Shown here: positions 12,668 through 25,300 of the stretch, one piece after another
How the letters are laid out: the number at the start of each line of letters is the position of its first letter
Position numbering within the stretch: the stretch's first letter is position 1
DNA from: Melastoma dodecandrum
Taxonomy: Eukaryota; Streptophyta; Magnoliopsida; Myrtales; Melastomataceae
Direction: 5' to 3'
DNA: 64,000 bases
Assembly (NCBI GenBank): GCA_029817715.1
Contig: JARUPY010000465.1
Coordinates: forward strand, 3,275,501-3,339,500
The notes under the pieces: model-generated
The model's input: only the letters and a program-made list of their open reading frames with translations
Database searches by the model: none
What the model was told of the DNA's origin: nothing
Position numbers and translations under genes: made by a program

Positions 12668-14929
12668 GGCTATGGATGGCAGCTATCCAAGCATTGACCC
12701 CTTGTAATTTAGACAGTGTACACCGAACGAAAAGAAACAAAAGGCTGGAAATCTGCAAAGTTCGTTTCTCTCCCAAGGAAAAACCGCGGTAAATGGTCTG
12801 TAATGAAAATCTGGAGTCTGGGTGAAGGATTGGGAGTCATGGTGTCGAATTCGAAAAGGGAAGACAAGGTGCTACGGTTTGGAGGTGGAACGTATTTCTT
12901 TTGGGGGGGGTTTTCCTTGTCTGAGATGGTCCATGAATGAGGTCGCTGCTTAGGAACAGAGGCTTCCAAGTGGTGGTCGTTTATCCTGTGATCATCGGAT
13001 GTTTCGACGTGGACTAGTGCAGGCTGGGCCGCTCAATGCGTGCCGTCGAACTTATCAGCGCGTACAGGCTACCTAGGTGGTTGATGGTGGGTGTTTGTTG
13101 TAGGGAGTGGGTTGATCCTTGAAGAAGATCCGACACCCAAAAATGGGTAATGGCGTTTGGTAGTTGGGTGTGCTTTCGTTTTCATGTCCGTCGAGGTTAT
13201 AGGGTAATTGAAGTGGGAGCAGCTAACTTTCTTTGGTATAGTTAAATTTAGTTTGGGCCCTAAAGGGCTTACAGCCTACCTCTAGTTAGAGTTTATTAAG
13301 TTAATTTTTCTATCACCAGTTTTTGTGATTTATAAGCAGCTGGTTAGATCCAATCCAAAACCTTAACTATAATTTATAGGCAAAATATCAATTTATGGCC
13401 TAAGTTTGAGCCAACTTTCTGTTTTGTCATTAACTTAATTTATTATATAATTTTGTCACAAATTTTATAGATAATTTTCATTTATCGACTAAAAAAGAAA
13501 AAAAATTCAAAAAATGGGAAATAATATTGAAACATTTCATTTGTTTTTTTTATAAAATTTTGATGGACAAATCAAGTGAATTGGAAGCAGGAGTTAACGA
13601 TAGATGCTGATGTTGTCAAAAAATATGAAAAATCGAAGAAGGTCGGATGCTGTTCTATTTGGGGGCGACTGACTACTACCTTTAAAGTGGATTATGTGAC
13701 GAACGAATAAGATGTCGAAACTAATTTATGATTGGCCAAAATCAAAATAAAAATAAAAGTTGATGACAAAATTATATAACAAATTAAGTTAATGACAAAA
13801 TTGAGGCCATAAACATATATTTTGCCGGGCAGAGAGAATTGCAAAAGAAAGTAGTAGGAAAAAACCAGGAGGGAAGGATTTTGTCATTTTCATTCCTAAA
13901 TTTGTTTTCCTTTTTCGAAATTTTAAAGTATTTGAGCAATAGATTCTTTCGAACTTATCCTTTTTCTTATCAGAACTTTCCTTCTATACTTTTTCGATTA
14001 TACCGTGATTTCCTCGAGAATGATTTTCTTGAATACTTCTTTTTATTTTATTTAGAAAAAAAGAAAAGAAAAGCATACACAACACACAACACGGGGGGTC
14101 ACTTGTAAAAAAGAAATTTTTTGCATAAAGAGATACAAAGTAACTTTTTTCTTTTGTTCGTTCGTTGGCCTCTTGTTTTGTCCTCATGCTGTAATAACGT
14201 AAGTTAATGTAATAGAGAATAAAGAGTTCGCCCGGGCCTCTCAACGGATTCAAAATTTGAATCTTTTTCTTCTTATCTTATTTTTATTTATCCATATCCA
14301 CCACCATTAAAAAAGTTTCTGTTCTTTATGAACCCCCCAACACAAAAAAAACCCGAATTCCGATGCATGCAAAAGAATATTTCGGACCACCCACAAAAAA
14401 AAAGAAAAATTCATCAGAAAAAGTAAGGACTAAAGCCACATTCGGTGGGGTCCAAGGGTGGGAACCAAACTTTCAAGACTTATATAGTAAAGCTAAGTCT
14501 AAGTAACTAACAAGATTTACTAACTCGACAAGCGCTTCCATTTCGCGGTAAGTTTTTAGCGTCTGAGTTTTAAAGTTTAATGTTTTCTTTATTTAATTTT
14601 ATATATTGACTTATTTTATTATTACAGCCCCTCAAACATAAGACAAAAGGAAAAGAATACATATATTTATTTTATACGATGCAAGAAAGGGGAGTTTTTT
14701 TGTTCTTCCCCAAAAACTGTCTCTTCCTCTATTTATTTAACTTCCGCAGTGTTTGGCGCCCGCATCTCACTCTTCTTTGACCGCCTCGTTTTCGCCATCC
14801 CCCCACCAAACCCTGGGTTCCATAACCCACGCCATGTGTCATTAAAATTGGCATCTTGTCTGTTTTCTTTTTTTGTATCTCGGGCATTTCATCGAGCGCC
14901 TTCCGGAGGCTCTTCCCTTAAAGATAATC
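12668..14929. other. Intergenic region: GT14 3' flank, a MITE and the kinase promoter
   Basis: No coding exon is supported. It contains the inverted-repeat element at 13379-13826, a purine-rich A/G tract near 14055-14130, and AT-rich sequence up to the kinase leader. A CTATTTATTTAA stretch near 14730 could serve as a TATA-type element for the kinase gene. Confidence 0.45.
13379..13826. mobile_element. MITE with about 70-80-bp terminal inverted repeats
   Basis: The left arm (13379-13460) starts GGCAAAATATCAATTTATGG and continues with TTTTGTCATTAACTTAATTT. The reverse complement of the right arm (13755-13826) starts GGCAAAATATATGTTTATGG and continues with TTTTGTCATTAACTTAATTT. The arms bracket an A-rich non-coding core of about 290 bp. 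No clear target-site duplication is visible, so the superfamily is left open; it could be Mutator- or PIF-like. Confidence 0.7.
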
Positions 14930-16562
14930 ATGGACGTTCACGCGGCGGATACCCTCTCCCTCACCAGCAGCATTCGAGACCTTAGCTTCGGTAACAACAG
15001 CGTTAGCATCAGTTTTTGCAGCGGAAGCTCCGGCACCGTTTCCGGGTCTGACCGCAGCTTGAGCAGCGGCGACAGTAAAGTCGGCGGGAAGGTCAGTGGG
15101 TCGATGTCGCGGGACGACTGCCAAGAGGAGGGTAGAAATGTCAGCCGCGAGCCGAGTTTCAGGGGCTGCGGCGGGCATGTCTCGAAGCCTCATAGGGGCA
15201 GCGACGTGCGATGGGAGGCGATAGGTGGGGTCCTTGGTGGGAAAGACGGGGATTCCGAGTTGGGTTTGGGTGATTTTAGGCTTCTGCGGAAGTTGGGCGC
15301 CGGCGATATAGGGAGCGTGTACTTGGCCGAGTTGCGGGGGACTGGGTGTCTATTCGCCGTTAAGGTTATGGATAAGGGGATGTTGGAGGGGAGCAAGAAG
15401 TCTGTGAGGGCGAGGACCGAGAGGGACATTCTTGGTTTGCTGGATCATCCATTCTTGCCGACGCTTTACTCGCACTTTGAGACGGACAAGTTCTCGTGCT
15501 TGCTCATGGAGTTCTGTAGCGGCGGGGATTTGCATACGCTACGGCAACGCCAGCCCCGGAAGCATTTCTCCGAGCACGCTGCCAGGTGAGACAGCCTCCA
15601 TGCTCGCTGCTTCCGGCAATGCAGTTCGCCGAGTAGTCTTAGAAATTGACGGACTTGGTTTATTTTCCCCAACTTGTAGGTTTTACGCCTCGGAAGTGCT
15701 TCTTGCGCTGGAATATTTGCACGTGCTGGGCGTCGTGTACCGGGACTTAAAACCGGAGAACATCCTAGTGAGGGACGACGGCCACATAATGATGTCGGAC
15801 TTCGACTTGTCCCTCAGATGCTCTGTTAATCCTGTGCTGGTCCAGGGCAGTTCGGACATGGCTTGTAGGATGTCGGCGTACTGCATCGAGCCGTCATGCA
15901 TCGATCCAAAGTGTGAATTACCTGTCTGCGTTGAGCCTCGTTGCTTGCAGCCGTCTTGCTTCAAGCCCCGGTTCTCAAATCCCAAGGCTCCGAGGGTTAA
16001 GATGGAAAGAATAAGGTTACCAGCTTCGGGTTCGCTCCCTCAATTGATTGCAGAGCCAACCAACGCTCGGTCCATGTCGTTCGTGGGGACTCATGAGTAC
16101 CTCGCTCCGGAAATAATACGTGGGGACGGTCATGGGAGCTCGGTCGATTGGTGGACGTTCGGGATCTTCCTTTACGAGCTACTGCACGGTAGAACACCCT
16201 TCAAAGGAAACGGGAACAGGGAGACTCTGTTCAACGTTGTTGGGCAGCCCCTAAAATTCCCGGAAGGCTCAGGAGTGAGTTTCGCCGCAAAGGACTTGAT
16301 CCGGGGTCTGCTCGCAAAGGACCCCCAAAAGAGACTCGGGTTCAAACGGGGGGCGGCCGAGATCAAACAACACCCATTCTTCGAAAGCGTGAATTGGGCC
16401 CTCATCCGCAGCGTCCTGCCACCCGAAATCCCAAAACCAGTCGATCCCTCGTTCCTAAAACACGCAGTGAAATCATCCGCCCCGTCAAATGAGAAGGGAA
16501 CCACGGCGGCCACGGACTCTGACAGGTCGTCGGGCCCGTATCTAGATTTTGAGTTCTTCTGA
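14930..16562 (+). CDS. AGCVIII protein kinase, D6PK/AGC1 clade
   Basis: Exons 14930-15585 and 15680-16562 (TGA), 512 aa. Plant AGCVIII kinases of this clade phosphorylate PIN auxin efflux carriers at the plasma membrane or act in polar growth. A serine/glycine-rich N-terminus (residues 1-85) precedes [13 protein letters not shown]. The kinase domain follows: glycine loop [21 protein letters not shown] lysine, catalytic [13 protein letters not shown], and the DFD in [10 protein letters not shown] that replaces DFG, a hallmark of AGCVIII. The activation segment carries the long insertion with Cys-Pro motifs ([22 protein letters not shown]) and ends [14 protein letters not shown]. The C-terminus ends YLDFEFF, a PIF-type hydrophobic motif for PDK1 docking. 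The single intron sits at the conserved site just before [14 protein letters not shown]. Orthology within the clade is not decidable here. Confidence 0.93.
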
Positions 16563-17660
16563 TTCAAATTTCGGCGGGAAAAAAACCTGAGGCAGTGGGA
16601 GCATGCCGCATTTTGTAGACTAGAGCCAAGTTTATCATTATTTTTTTATCAACTATCAACTGACCCAAGTCTCCCCCATTTCTAACATTCTCACCTCCCA
16701 CTCCCAGAAAAACAAGAAAACACATCCAAGAACTCGAGAAATGCCTGTCGAGAAAAGAGGCTTTTAGTGTTGGTGATCTGCCCTTTTCAAGTGCCGCTTT
16801 TTCTTCCCCCTTTTTGTCATGCATGGAAACAGGGGGAGGGGAGGGGAGGGCATGGCTCCCTTTTGGGCCTGAATTGTCCCCTTCACCTCTTCCTTTTGCT
16901 TTCACTACAGCTTTGATGGAGCTAAAGGGAAACATTTGCAGTCGGTCCTGTCCTTCCTCTCGTCCTTACTTTGAACAATCCCTTTGGCACTACTCTGCTT
17001 GTTTGTCACTCGTAGCCTGCTCCCAAGGAATAAACAGTTTTGTTCTTCTTCTTACATTTTCTTGGGCCTATCCCCGAATTCGAGACCTTGTTCAAGCCCA
17101 GCCCCTGCCTCAAATTTTACCAAAAACTCCCCCCTCCCTCACTCCCTCCCTCCCTCCATCCTTTCTAGAAAACTTCTACGTTTCGGGAATGCTAAGGTGA
17201 CGACTAATCCTTATAAAAATTGCCATGTGTTTGGTTTTGGGATTCTATGAAATTATCGGAATAGTATGGTATGAGTTTCATGCATTATTAATGCTAAAGG
17301 GAAAGAAGGAAAAAGTAGGAGGGGCGCAGTCCCACCACCAACCACCATGCAAAATGGAAACTACCTGAAACGGTGGGCATGTTTCATTGCACAGATCTCG
17401 TTTCCCTGACGTTGTTTTGCCTTTTTGGCAGGAAGAAGACGAAGTTGTCCGAATCCGAATCCGGACCAACCCTCTAAAGAAGAAAAGTACGCACAAAGTC
17501 CCATACTCACGAGATCTTCCTCTGCTTCTGACTTTGACCCACCCCCTTTGCCCCCTTCCTTCCCCAAAACGTCTTCCCTCGAGAACCCGAATTTCAACCC
17601 CATTCCTGGATCGGCCTTGTCGACCGGCTTCCCGACGCCAAAGATTGTTTCTTTTCGACG
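16563..17660. other. Intergenic region between kinase and P4H
   Basis: The kinase 3' flank and P4H promoter/leader. The last 250 bases are CT-rich (CCCTCCCTCCC near 17130-17160, CTTCCTTCCCC near 17550), typical of plant leaders. No supported gene. Confidence 0.4.
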
Positions 17661-19808
17661 ATGGGTTCTGTTTTTCTTCTGGGTTTCTCGATCATTTGCC
17701 TGCTGGTCTCCCCCTATCGGGCCCATTCCGCTCTTCCTTTCCCCAGACGACTCGCCGATAAGAAGTCGTAATGACCCTAATCTTTTCTTCGGTGTTTTGA
17801 GAGGGGTTTAGATTCATGCATCGTTTGTTTTTTCTGGGTTTTTTTTTTCTTTGTTGGGTGTTTGCAGGGGTGGATCTATGATTAGAATGGTGACCGGTGG
17901 ATCCTCGGTTTCGATCGATCCGACTCGGGTTACTCAGCTTTCATGGAAGCCTAGGTATAGAAGGAATGATCAAACTATTTGTTCCGCGATCATAATGCCG
18001 TGTCGTCTCTTGGGGAGGACGATGCTGATCTTAGATTTCGTTTTGCGTAGGGCGTTCCTTTACAGGGGATTCTTGTCGGATGAGGAGTGTGATCATTTGG
18101 TTACTCTGGTGAGCAAAGAAGATTTCGTTTTTTTTTTTTTTTTTGCTTCCTTTGGATTAATGTGTTTGAGGGGAATGTGTTTAGTCTTGGGGGGAGTTTA
18201 GTTTTTGATGTTTGGGGAGCTTCATGTTCTGTCAGGCCAAAGATAAGTTGGAGAAGTCCATGGTGGCCGATAATGATTCTGGGCAGAGTATAGAGAGTGA
18301 AGTCAGGACAAGCTCTGGAATGTTTCTCAAGAAAGCTCAGGTCAGTGGATCTTATTATTCTGTTTTGGATGGGATGGAGGACCATCGTTTGATCTGTTTG
18401 TGGCAATTGACATTTGTCCGGATGGCTTTGTTTGCTCGTCCAAAACAAAAGGGGATGGGTTTCTTCCTTTAAATCCCTCTGATTCTGCTGTATTGTACTT
18501 CCACCAAAGAATCCATATAGCCGACCCCGTTATTTTCGTTGTATGTTGACCACGCATGCAGCAATGTGTGATTATGTGGTTGGTGTGGCACGACGTCTGG
18601 ATCTTGGGGTGAGGCTGTGTTCCCATTTTACAGAGGTCTGCTGGCTGATTCGCGGGCTTCTGGTGCTGGGGTGATTCTAGACGAGTTGAATAGGTTCGAT
18701 GCCTAAAATTATTTTTCCCCAAATGCGATTCTAGTCTATCAACCAGGGCTCAAATGAGCAATGACTAGATTGTTTTATTTAACCAGAGGTAGAAATGATC
18801 GGCTTTGTATAAATAACTGACACAAATTTTAACTTATGGTTGATGACTGAGTAGCGTGCGCATGTTTGGAGAGAGGAATAAAGCATTCACATTTTCTTTT
18901 CTTTTTTTATTCTTTTTCTCTTGAAAGGATGAAATCGTTGCTGTCATTGAGGCTCGGATTGCTGCGTGGACCTTCCTTCCAATGGGTGAGAATTCCTTTC
19001 TTTATTTCAATTTGATGCTGCTAATTCTTCCTCTGGAAACACATTTTGAATTGTTTCCATTCATAAAATGATCTGTTAACCAGAAAACGGGGAGTCGATC
19101 CAAATATTGCACTATGAGCACGGTCAAAAGTATGAGCCTCATTTTGATTATTTCCATGACAAGGCTAACCAAGAGTTTGGAGGACACCGTGTCGCCACTG
19201 TTTTGATGTATCTCTCTAACATACAGAAGGGAGGGGAAACTGTCTTCCCGAATTCTGAGGTGAGTCAAGATCAGGCGAGGTCTCCCAGCCTTACATTCCT
19301 CTTTCGTGTGCTGCTTCTCATAGGCACTATGAACTCTTTTGAATTCGCAGGCCAAGACATCTCGGCCCAAGGACGATGACATGTCTGACTGCGCTAAAAA
19401 TGGGTACTCAGGTATGATGATTTGCCTTATTGAGTTAAAGGTGAATTCGCGAATCGTCCTTGCTTATGCTTCTGGTATACTTAGTTCTCTCTTGTGGTTG
19501 CAGTTAAGCCAGTGAAGGGCGATGCTTTGCTATTCTTCAGTTTACATCCGGACGCAACCACAGACACGAGCAGTTTGCACGGTAGCTGCCCCGTGATCGA
19601 GGGTGAGAAGTGGTCGGCCACCAAGTGGATTCATGTCAGGTCCTTCGACAAGCCAGCAAAGAGCTCGGCCGCCGGAGACTGCGAAGACAAGAACGAGAAC
19701 TGTGCCATCTGGGCAAAAACTGGCGAGTGTGAGAAGAACCCGTTATACATGGTTGGCTCAGAGGATGTGTACGGCTACTGCAGGAAGAGCTGCAATACTT
19801 GCTCATAG
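17661..19808 (+). CDS. P4H: Prolyl 4-hydroxylase with C-terminal ShK domain
   Basis: Eight exons: 17661-17767, 17868-17954, 18051-18108, 18236-18340, 18928-18985, 19084-19259, 19351-19411 and 19504-19808, coding for 318 aa. Plant P4Hs are type II ER/Golgi membrane 2-oxoglutarate, Fe(II) dioxygenases that hydroxylate prolines of extensins and arabinogalactan proteins. Seen: a hydrophobic N-terminus after MGSVFLLGFSIICLLVS (signal anchor); FLSDEECDHLV; VRTSSGMFL; the iron-binding HFDYFHD pair; HRVATVLMYLSNIQKGGET; a distal histidine in TSSLHGSCPV; and the 2-oxoglutarate-binding lysine in KWSATKWIHVR. The last exon adds a six-cysteine ShK-type domain (CEDKNENC ... CEKNP ... CRKSCNTC), found in one subgroup of plant P4Hs. 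All introns are GT-AG and phases agree. Confidence 0.95.
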
Positions 19809-20349
19809 TAGCGCGGGAAGCATTTGTTCTGCTAACTGTTGCGCGGGGTGGGCGCATATAGGTCACCGGACACATACTGTAAAGACAAAACGAGACTAGG
19901 ACTAACATAAAAATATGATGGCGGGTTTATACTTGATGCCGAATTTTTTCGGACCACATTGCCGTCTGCATGGCCATGGTTTCGCGATATGTTCACCGAT
20001 ACTCGAATTCAAAATCTTAACGAAAGCATGCGACAACATTTCTAGACATTTGAATGTGCGTCATGTCTTATGCGTTTGTCTAGAGTCGTGTTCGTATGCC
20101 GGAGTACGCACGTGATGTCTCTTCCTAAGACACGTTTTTCCAGTTTGTCCCAGGATTCTGGATTAGATCCTTTGTCCGAATACCTAAATATAGCAAAGGA
20201 AGTAGTAAGAAAAACTTCTTTTTGGAAGGTTAACTACCTCATTATCCAAAAACCAAACTTCCCAACAAGAATCATCGCCACAAAAAACAGGGATAAAAAG
20301 GAGCAGATCTAAAAGGGGAACACTGGGGAAAACATTTCTTTTTAAGTCG
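19809..20349. other. Intergenic region, P4H 3' flank
   Basis: Short reading frames only. No gene seen; it probably includes the leader of the small gene at 20350. Confidence 0.4.
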
Positions 20350-20637
20350 ATGACAACCACGTTGCAGAGATCCTCCGTCTCGTTCCGGAGACAAGGCTCG
20401 TCAGGCAGGATATGGGACGATGTCCAGTGCCACCCCGGACAGAGATCTGGCCCGTTGCTCTCCCCCAGGACAGCGAGCGGAATCCTGATCGATAGAGGCA
20501 CGGCCACGACAGACGAGAGCAACAGGGTGGTTGATTCGCGGGCGGAAACTTCTGATGCAGTCATTGCAGATAGACCGAGGAGTTGCATCTCTTCTATTTT
20601 CGGCCGATGCATAGGTTCCTCGAGGACATTGTCGTGA
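20350..20637 (+). CDS. Small MAPK-substrate-like protein (MASS / At1g80180 type)
   Basis: Single-exon 95-aa protein starting MTTTLQRSSVSFRRQGSSGR followed by IWDD. The N-terminal LQRSxxSFRRQGSSGxxWDD block is the signature of the small plant family annotated as MAPK kinase substrate protein At1g80180 (MASS1-4, linked to stomatal-lineage MAPK signalling). The rest is disordered, Ser/Arg/Asp-rich, with a final CISSIFGRCIGSSRTL, resembling the family's short cysteine/glycine C-terminal patch. No targeting signal is seen. The function in this species is inferred only from the N-terminal motif. The 3' flank to 21205 holds no other gene; it carries a 12-C run at 21050-21061. Confidence 0.75.
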   Translation: MTTTLQRSSVSFRRQGSSGRIWDDVQCHPGQRSGPLLSPRTASGILIDRGTATTDESNRVVDSRAETSDAVIADRPRSCISSIFGRCIGSSRTLS

Positions 20638-21205
20638 TGGTTCTGGTCATGGTTATTTAGGATTTTATGATTCTCGTTTCTTGTGGATCAAACTTTCGAT
20701 TGAAGAGGAAGGGAAACATCAAGTTTCTTTGTTGATTTATCAACCGACTTCACTTCTCGACAACCAAACAGGAATTTCAGCAATCATGAACTTGTTAATG
20801 ATTGCATGTCTTTAAGGACTTGAATCCTTTTTTAGGCCCCGGCCCGTTGATGATTATCTCCTAACATGTTAAATGTAATCATTCGGCTACTCGAACTTAA
20901 ACGTTGCTTCCGTCCGACGCCGGCAGTTTCGCACGAAATGACGCGCCCTCCTCATCGAAATGATAATGATCTTGTGACAGGGTTGTCGACGTGGTTGTAT
21001 CGCTTCGCGAAAGAGATATGATCGAAACTTTTTTTCCGACAGAGATTGACCCCCCCCCCCCTCCCCCCAAAAAATGCCTCGCTTTTTCAACAATCTAATT
21101 GAAAAATCATCTATCTCTTCTTCCATCAGTTTCTGCTAAGCTTTGACGAGCTCTGAGGTAACGAAATCTCCAGCTCTGTTCTAGCGAGAGCTTTTTGGCC
21201 CCATC

Positions 21206-21742
21206 ATGAGGAGAGCCGCAAGGGATTGTTCCCAGGAACTGAGCGCCATGACTACCATCCTAGTGATGTTGGGTATTGTGATCCTGTTCTCTTTCGCTGG
21301 GATTCACGAGAGGAAAGGCCTGGCACCGGCATTGTTATCATCATCATCCAAGGAAGGGTTGGAGCATTTGAGGTTGAGATTGATCAAGCTGGCGAGAGTA
21401 CGTCGCAGAGTCTCCCGGTATCTCGGTCTCCACGTCGTCGCCAGGCGGAGAGTCCCAACGGGGCCCAACCCGATCCACAACAGGTACTCACGAGAGGTTA
21501 TCCTCTTCTACTTTGCTTACCAGCGATCGCAGTCATCCCATTTCCCAAAAGAGCACCATCTGTGCTCCGGCGAGCACGTACGGCTCCCACGCAAACCACT
21601 CCGCGAAATCATCTCGCCCAGATGGTGGAGCATCGGCCATTGTCGAGGAATTCAACTGATAACAAATGCTCTAGTGATTCACCAGAACCAAGAACATCTA
21701 ACCTTACCACTACCACCCATATCATGGTTTCATTTATTATAA
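21206..21742 (+). CDS. CLE-family signalling peptide precursor
   Basis: The frame opens at ATG 21206 and encodes a hydrophobic signal segment (residues about 14-32, SAMTTILVMLGIVILFSFAG), a basic variable region and, at residues 81-92 (bases 21446-21481), RRVPTGPNPIHN. This 12-residue CLE motif has the conserved Arg1, Pro4, Gly6, Pro7, Pro9 and His11-Asn12. Secreted CLE peptides bind leucine-rich-repeat receptor kinases of the CLV1/BAM/PXY type. Most CLE precursors end within a few residues of the motif. Here the frame runs on for 86 more codons of unlike composition to 21742. CAG|GTACTC right after the motif (21482 on) could be an intron donor, so the true 3' end is uncertain. A second ATG at 21248 is an alternative start. 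Confidence 0.78.
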   Translation: MRRAARDCSQELSAMTTILVMLGIVILFSFAGIHERKGLAPALLSSSSKEGLEHLRLRLIKLARVRRRVSRYLGLHVVARRRVPTGPNPIHNRYSREVILFYFAYQRSQSSHFPKEHHLCSGEHVRLPRKPLREIISPRWWSIGHCRGIQLITNALVIHQNQEHLTLPLPPISWFHLL

Positions 21743-22234
21743 TCATTCATGCTCTGAAGCTACTTCAGGGAACATGCGAAAGCACCAACCATTCCTTCGA
21801 CCACATATATGTATACATAATATGTAGTTTATTTGGGTTTATCTTACATATCTAACACGCAATTTACTTTGTTGTCATGATAGGAGGGTTGGGACGTAAA
21901 GGCAATTCAGGGGAGCCTAAAAAAGCCTCACTGAAGCGCCGTCGCATCTTCTTCTCATTTCCGACATTATATATATATATAACATACGAGGGATTATTTG
22001 TATTTTGAGGGTATATATTCTTGTTTCCCTCTGTTGGTATATTATTCTCGGCCATTCCTCTTCTAAGTAGAGAATATGGGAAACGTGGAATCGAATCGAT
22101 CTGGGTTTGGAGCCAAAAAGAGAAGTTTGAACGAGGGGGGAAAGGGGCAATTGAGTAACTTCACGGACCCCACCACAAGCGGGGGAGTCTTTTCTTTCCC
22201 ACCGGCATTTCTAACAGATGCAAGAACTCAGGCG

Positions 22235-22242
<8 letters not shown>

Positions 22243-22275
<33 letters not shown>
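22243..22275. repeat. (CT)n microsatellite in the leader of the coiled-coil gene
   Basis: About 16 uninterrupted CT units lie some 90-120 bases before the ATG at 22363. CT/GA tracts at this position are common in plant 5' leaders and can bind BPC-type GAGA factors. That role here is inference. Confidence 0.8.
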
Positions 22276-22279
<4 letters not shown>

Positions 22280-22362
22280 ATAATTTATTTATTCTCTTTC
22301 CCTTTGTCTTTCCCCCAAAGTCCCTACACACAACAAACACCTAACCGCCGTCTAACTCCCCG

Positions 22363-25300
22363 ATGGACGGCGAATCGGAGGTGCCTACACCCCAAACCCT
22401 AATCCCTCCCTACTCTTCCTTTCTCGATTCGATCTCTCTTTTCTTCTTCTTTTTGGTTTGAATTTGTTGGCTGTTGTTGTTTCAGAACTTGACTGCTCTG
22501 AAGAGGGCATACGCAGAGATGATCCTCAACACGGCGAGGGAGGCCGCCTCTCGTTTCGCCGACGCCGACCGCCGTGCCGCCAGGTTTCATCGCGAGCTCT
22601 GCTTCGTCAGGGACGAGGCCGTCAGGATGCTTGTTAAGCTCAAGCGCATGCTCGATGCCAAGGTCGCCTCCTTTTAAGTTTTCCGTGGCTTGGTGTTTTG
22701 GGTGGATGATGTTTAAGGTGTTTGTCAAGGTCATGCAGTCTGGGTTCTTCCCCGCACGATGTAGACTGTTCGTTCCATCTACTGGAGCCAAATTCGGGCG
22801 GGCTTGCTTTGGTATTGTTGGAGAACTGGAAAAGTTCGCTCCTTTTTGTTATTTCTAGCTTGAATAAGAGTACGTTTGTGTGATTAAGGGAAGGTCTCTT
22901 TAATTTTAGTCAATTTTCTGCCCTCTCTTTAGTCCTCTGGCTTGTGATATTATGTTTGTGCTGCCCTTCACTGCAAGCTGTCCTATATAGAGGTGCTAGG
23001 GAAATGTCCCGTGCAGCAACCTGGTAGCATGCTGTTACTTGGGCTTGCTTTGTGTAGGAACGTCATTGGAATTAATGAATTATATCTTTCTGACAATGAT
23101 GGGAAACTACACCCTTTTTATGCTAGCCTTTTCTTGATTGGGCGTCGCCATCGGGTTAATGCAGTAGTTGTTTTTGCTTCAGATTTGTTTGTGACATAGT
23201 GAGGCTGAAAATGGGATTCTAGTGAATTCCAGGACTCATCCTTTGAGTGAAAGTCAAGATCACTGATTAAGATTGATGATACATTGAAGAAAAGTAATGA
23301 CTATTTTCACTGCCTGTGTAAGATTTCCTGGTTGAAGCTTTCTAAAACAATGTCTTTTGTGTTTCATGCAGACAATTGAAGCCGAAACAACTGTGGCCAA
23401 AAAAGAAGAGCAAATTGAGGAGCTTGAAGCCCAATTGGAAGAGGCTGAGTCGAAGATCCTGGATCTCAGAATGGAGTTGGAAAACGTCCGGGATGAGTTG
23501 GAGATTGAGAAGGCCAAGAATAATCCACAAAGCTCGGCAGAGAATAAATCTTCTTCTGATAGTGATTTATCCGACCGCCGCATAAATTCTCTGGAGCCCA
23601 TTGAACCGTACCTGTCAGATTCGGAACTCAATAATGCTGCAAATCAAAACAACAAGGAGAGATTAACGACTGATAGAGAAATGGTTCAGATGAGCTGCAA
23701 TGGAATTGACCCAGTAGGACAATTGGCTGACCCTAGTCCAGAGGAAGCTGTTGATCAGAAAACTGATTTAGCTACGATGGCCATTGGAAGAAAGGAGCCT
23801 GAGCTATACAGGAATCGGTGTACCCAAAGAGTACGAGCGTTTGAAGGGCGTCTTCTGCAGGGAACTTTAGGGTGCGAGCTAAACTCTAGTGCCTGTGACA
23901 GAGGGGAGAATGAGGTGCACGCTTTTACCCAATCTCGCAACTTGGAAATTGCAAAAATGATTCCTTTGCAAAAGTTGGAGAGACCTGCAATCATGAGGGA
24001 AAAAAAGAGCAAAACATCATGGGCGAAGAAAACTAAAAGTAGCCAGATTCCGGTCTATTCAAAACAGTGGAGGCGGCAGCATCTTGTTTCTTCTCTTTCC
24101 CCTAGCCAATCCTACTCCACTAAAAATGGTGTTGACGTTGACAAGGGATTCCGAACTGATCAAATCGAGAGTGTTCATGACGCTGATGCACAAGACGGTC
24201 CTCTTAATTTGGAGAAAAGGCGGCAGAGTGGTGACCTTGATACTATTGAGGGTAAGACGGTCAAGCGTAATGGAAGACAAAAGGCTAGAAAAGGGAAGAA
24301 CCTCAATGATGAGTTTCAGTTCCCTAACCAGTCCAATATCACTGAGTCATCTCATTTCCATCTTGGCCAAGCAACACCCATTGAAGTAAAAACGAAATCC
24401 AAGGAGTTTGATAATATAGGGATTATAAATGAGGAAAACTCTGAAGGATCAACTGGCAGTGGTTTTTTTGCTAAGGAAGGAGATGAACTTAAAGAATTTC
24501 CCGTGTCAACGAAGCACAAAGATGATATTGCTGTGAACAATGTGTTAGTTCCATACGAAGAATCAGAGCCAGGATCGAACTCCGTGAATTCAGAAGTTGA
24601 TGTGGAGAGGAATGTTCAGGAGGATGGAAGTTGTGTGCAAAGTGAGGATAATAGGCTCGTCAAGTATACGTTCCAGAGGAAACGAAAGAAGGCCTTCTCG
24701 AGCAATGATAGTGAAAACAAGGCTCCCCTAGGAAACACAGTCAAGAAGCACGCAGGGAATTTGGTAAAAAGTCGACTTGAGGCCAAAGCATGTAAAGCAA
24801 CGAATGAGAACTCAAGGGATAGCCGACGACTTGCTCAGGTTGCTCGACAGGTCAGTATTCTTGCTGTTCCTTTGTCCCCTCGAAAACGGTTTTTTCGAAT
24901 TTTTCTAATAAATTAGTAGTAGATGAAATATTTTCATTTTCCAATGATACTCAGATGAATTGGGCTTCATCTCATGTTTGCTTTCGTTTTGGGTATCTTA
25001 TAGTAGTCTAGCATTTATGGTTTTCTAATATTAATATACAAACAAGCACAGAGCGTAATACATGGAATGGATACACCCAGCTGTTTTGTAGCTTATGTTT
25101 ATATGCCGTTTTCTCTTATATTGGTAAAAGGTTTCTTAAGGCAATTTAAAGATATTTTCTAGCTACAATTAGAGCATTGTACTCAACTTGGCTTTTATTG
25201 ATACAAGTGTGCCTCTCACCCAACTTGAGCGTTTAAGCATTTTAAGTAGCCCAAATAAACAAGTACCTTGACTCTGACAGTTCTTCTTGAATCATGCTTG

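Noticed and set aside
15685..16000. Cys-Pro-rich repeats in the AGC kinase activation segment as a novel insertion
   Set aside because: Long Cys/Pro-containing insertions ending QPSCFKPRF are already typical of AGC1-clade plant kinases.
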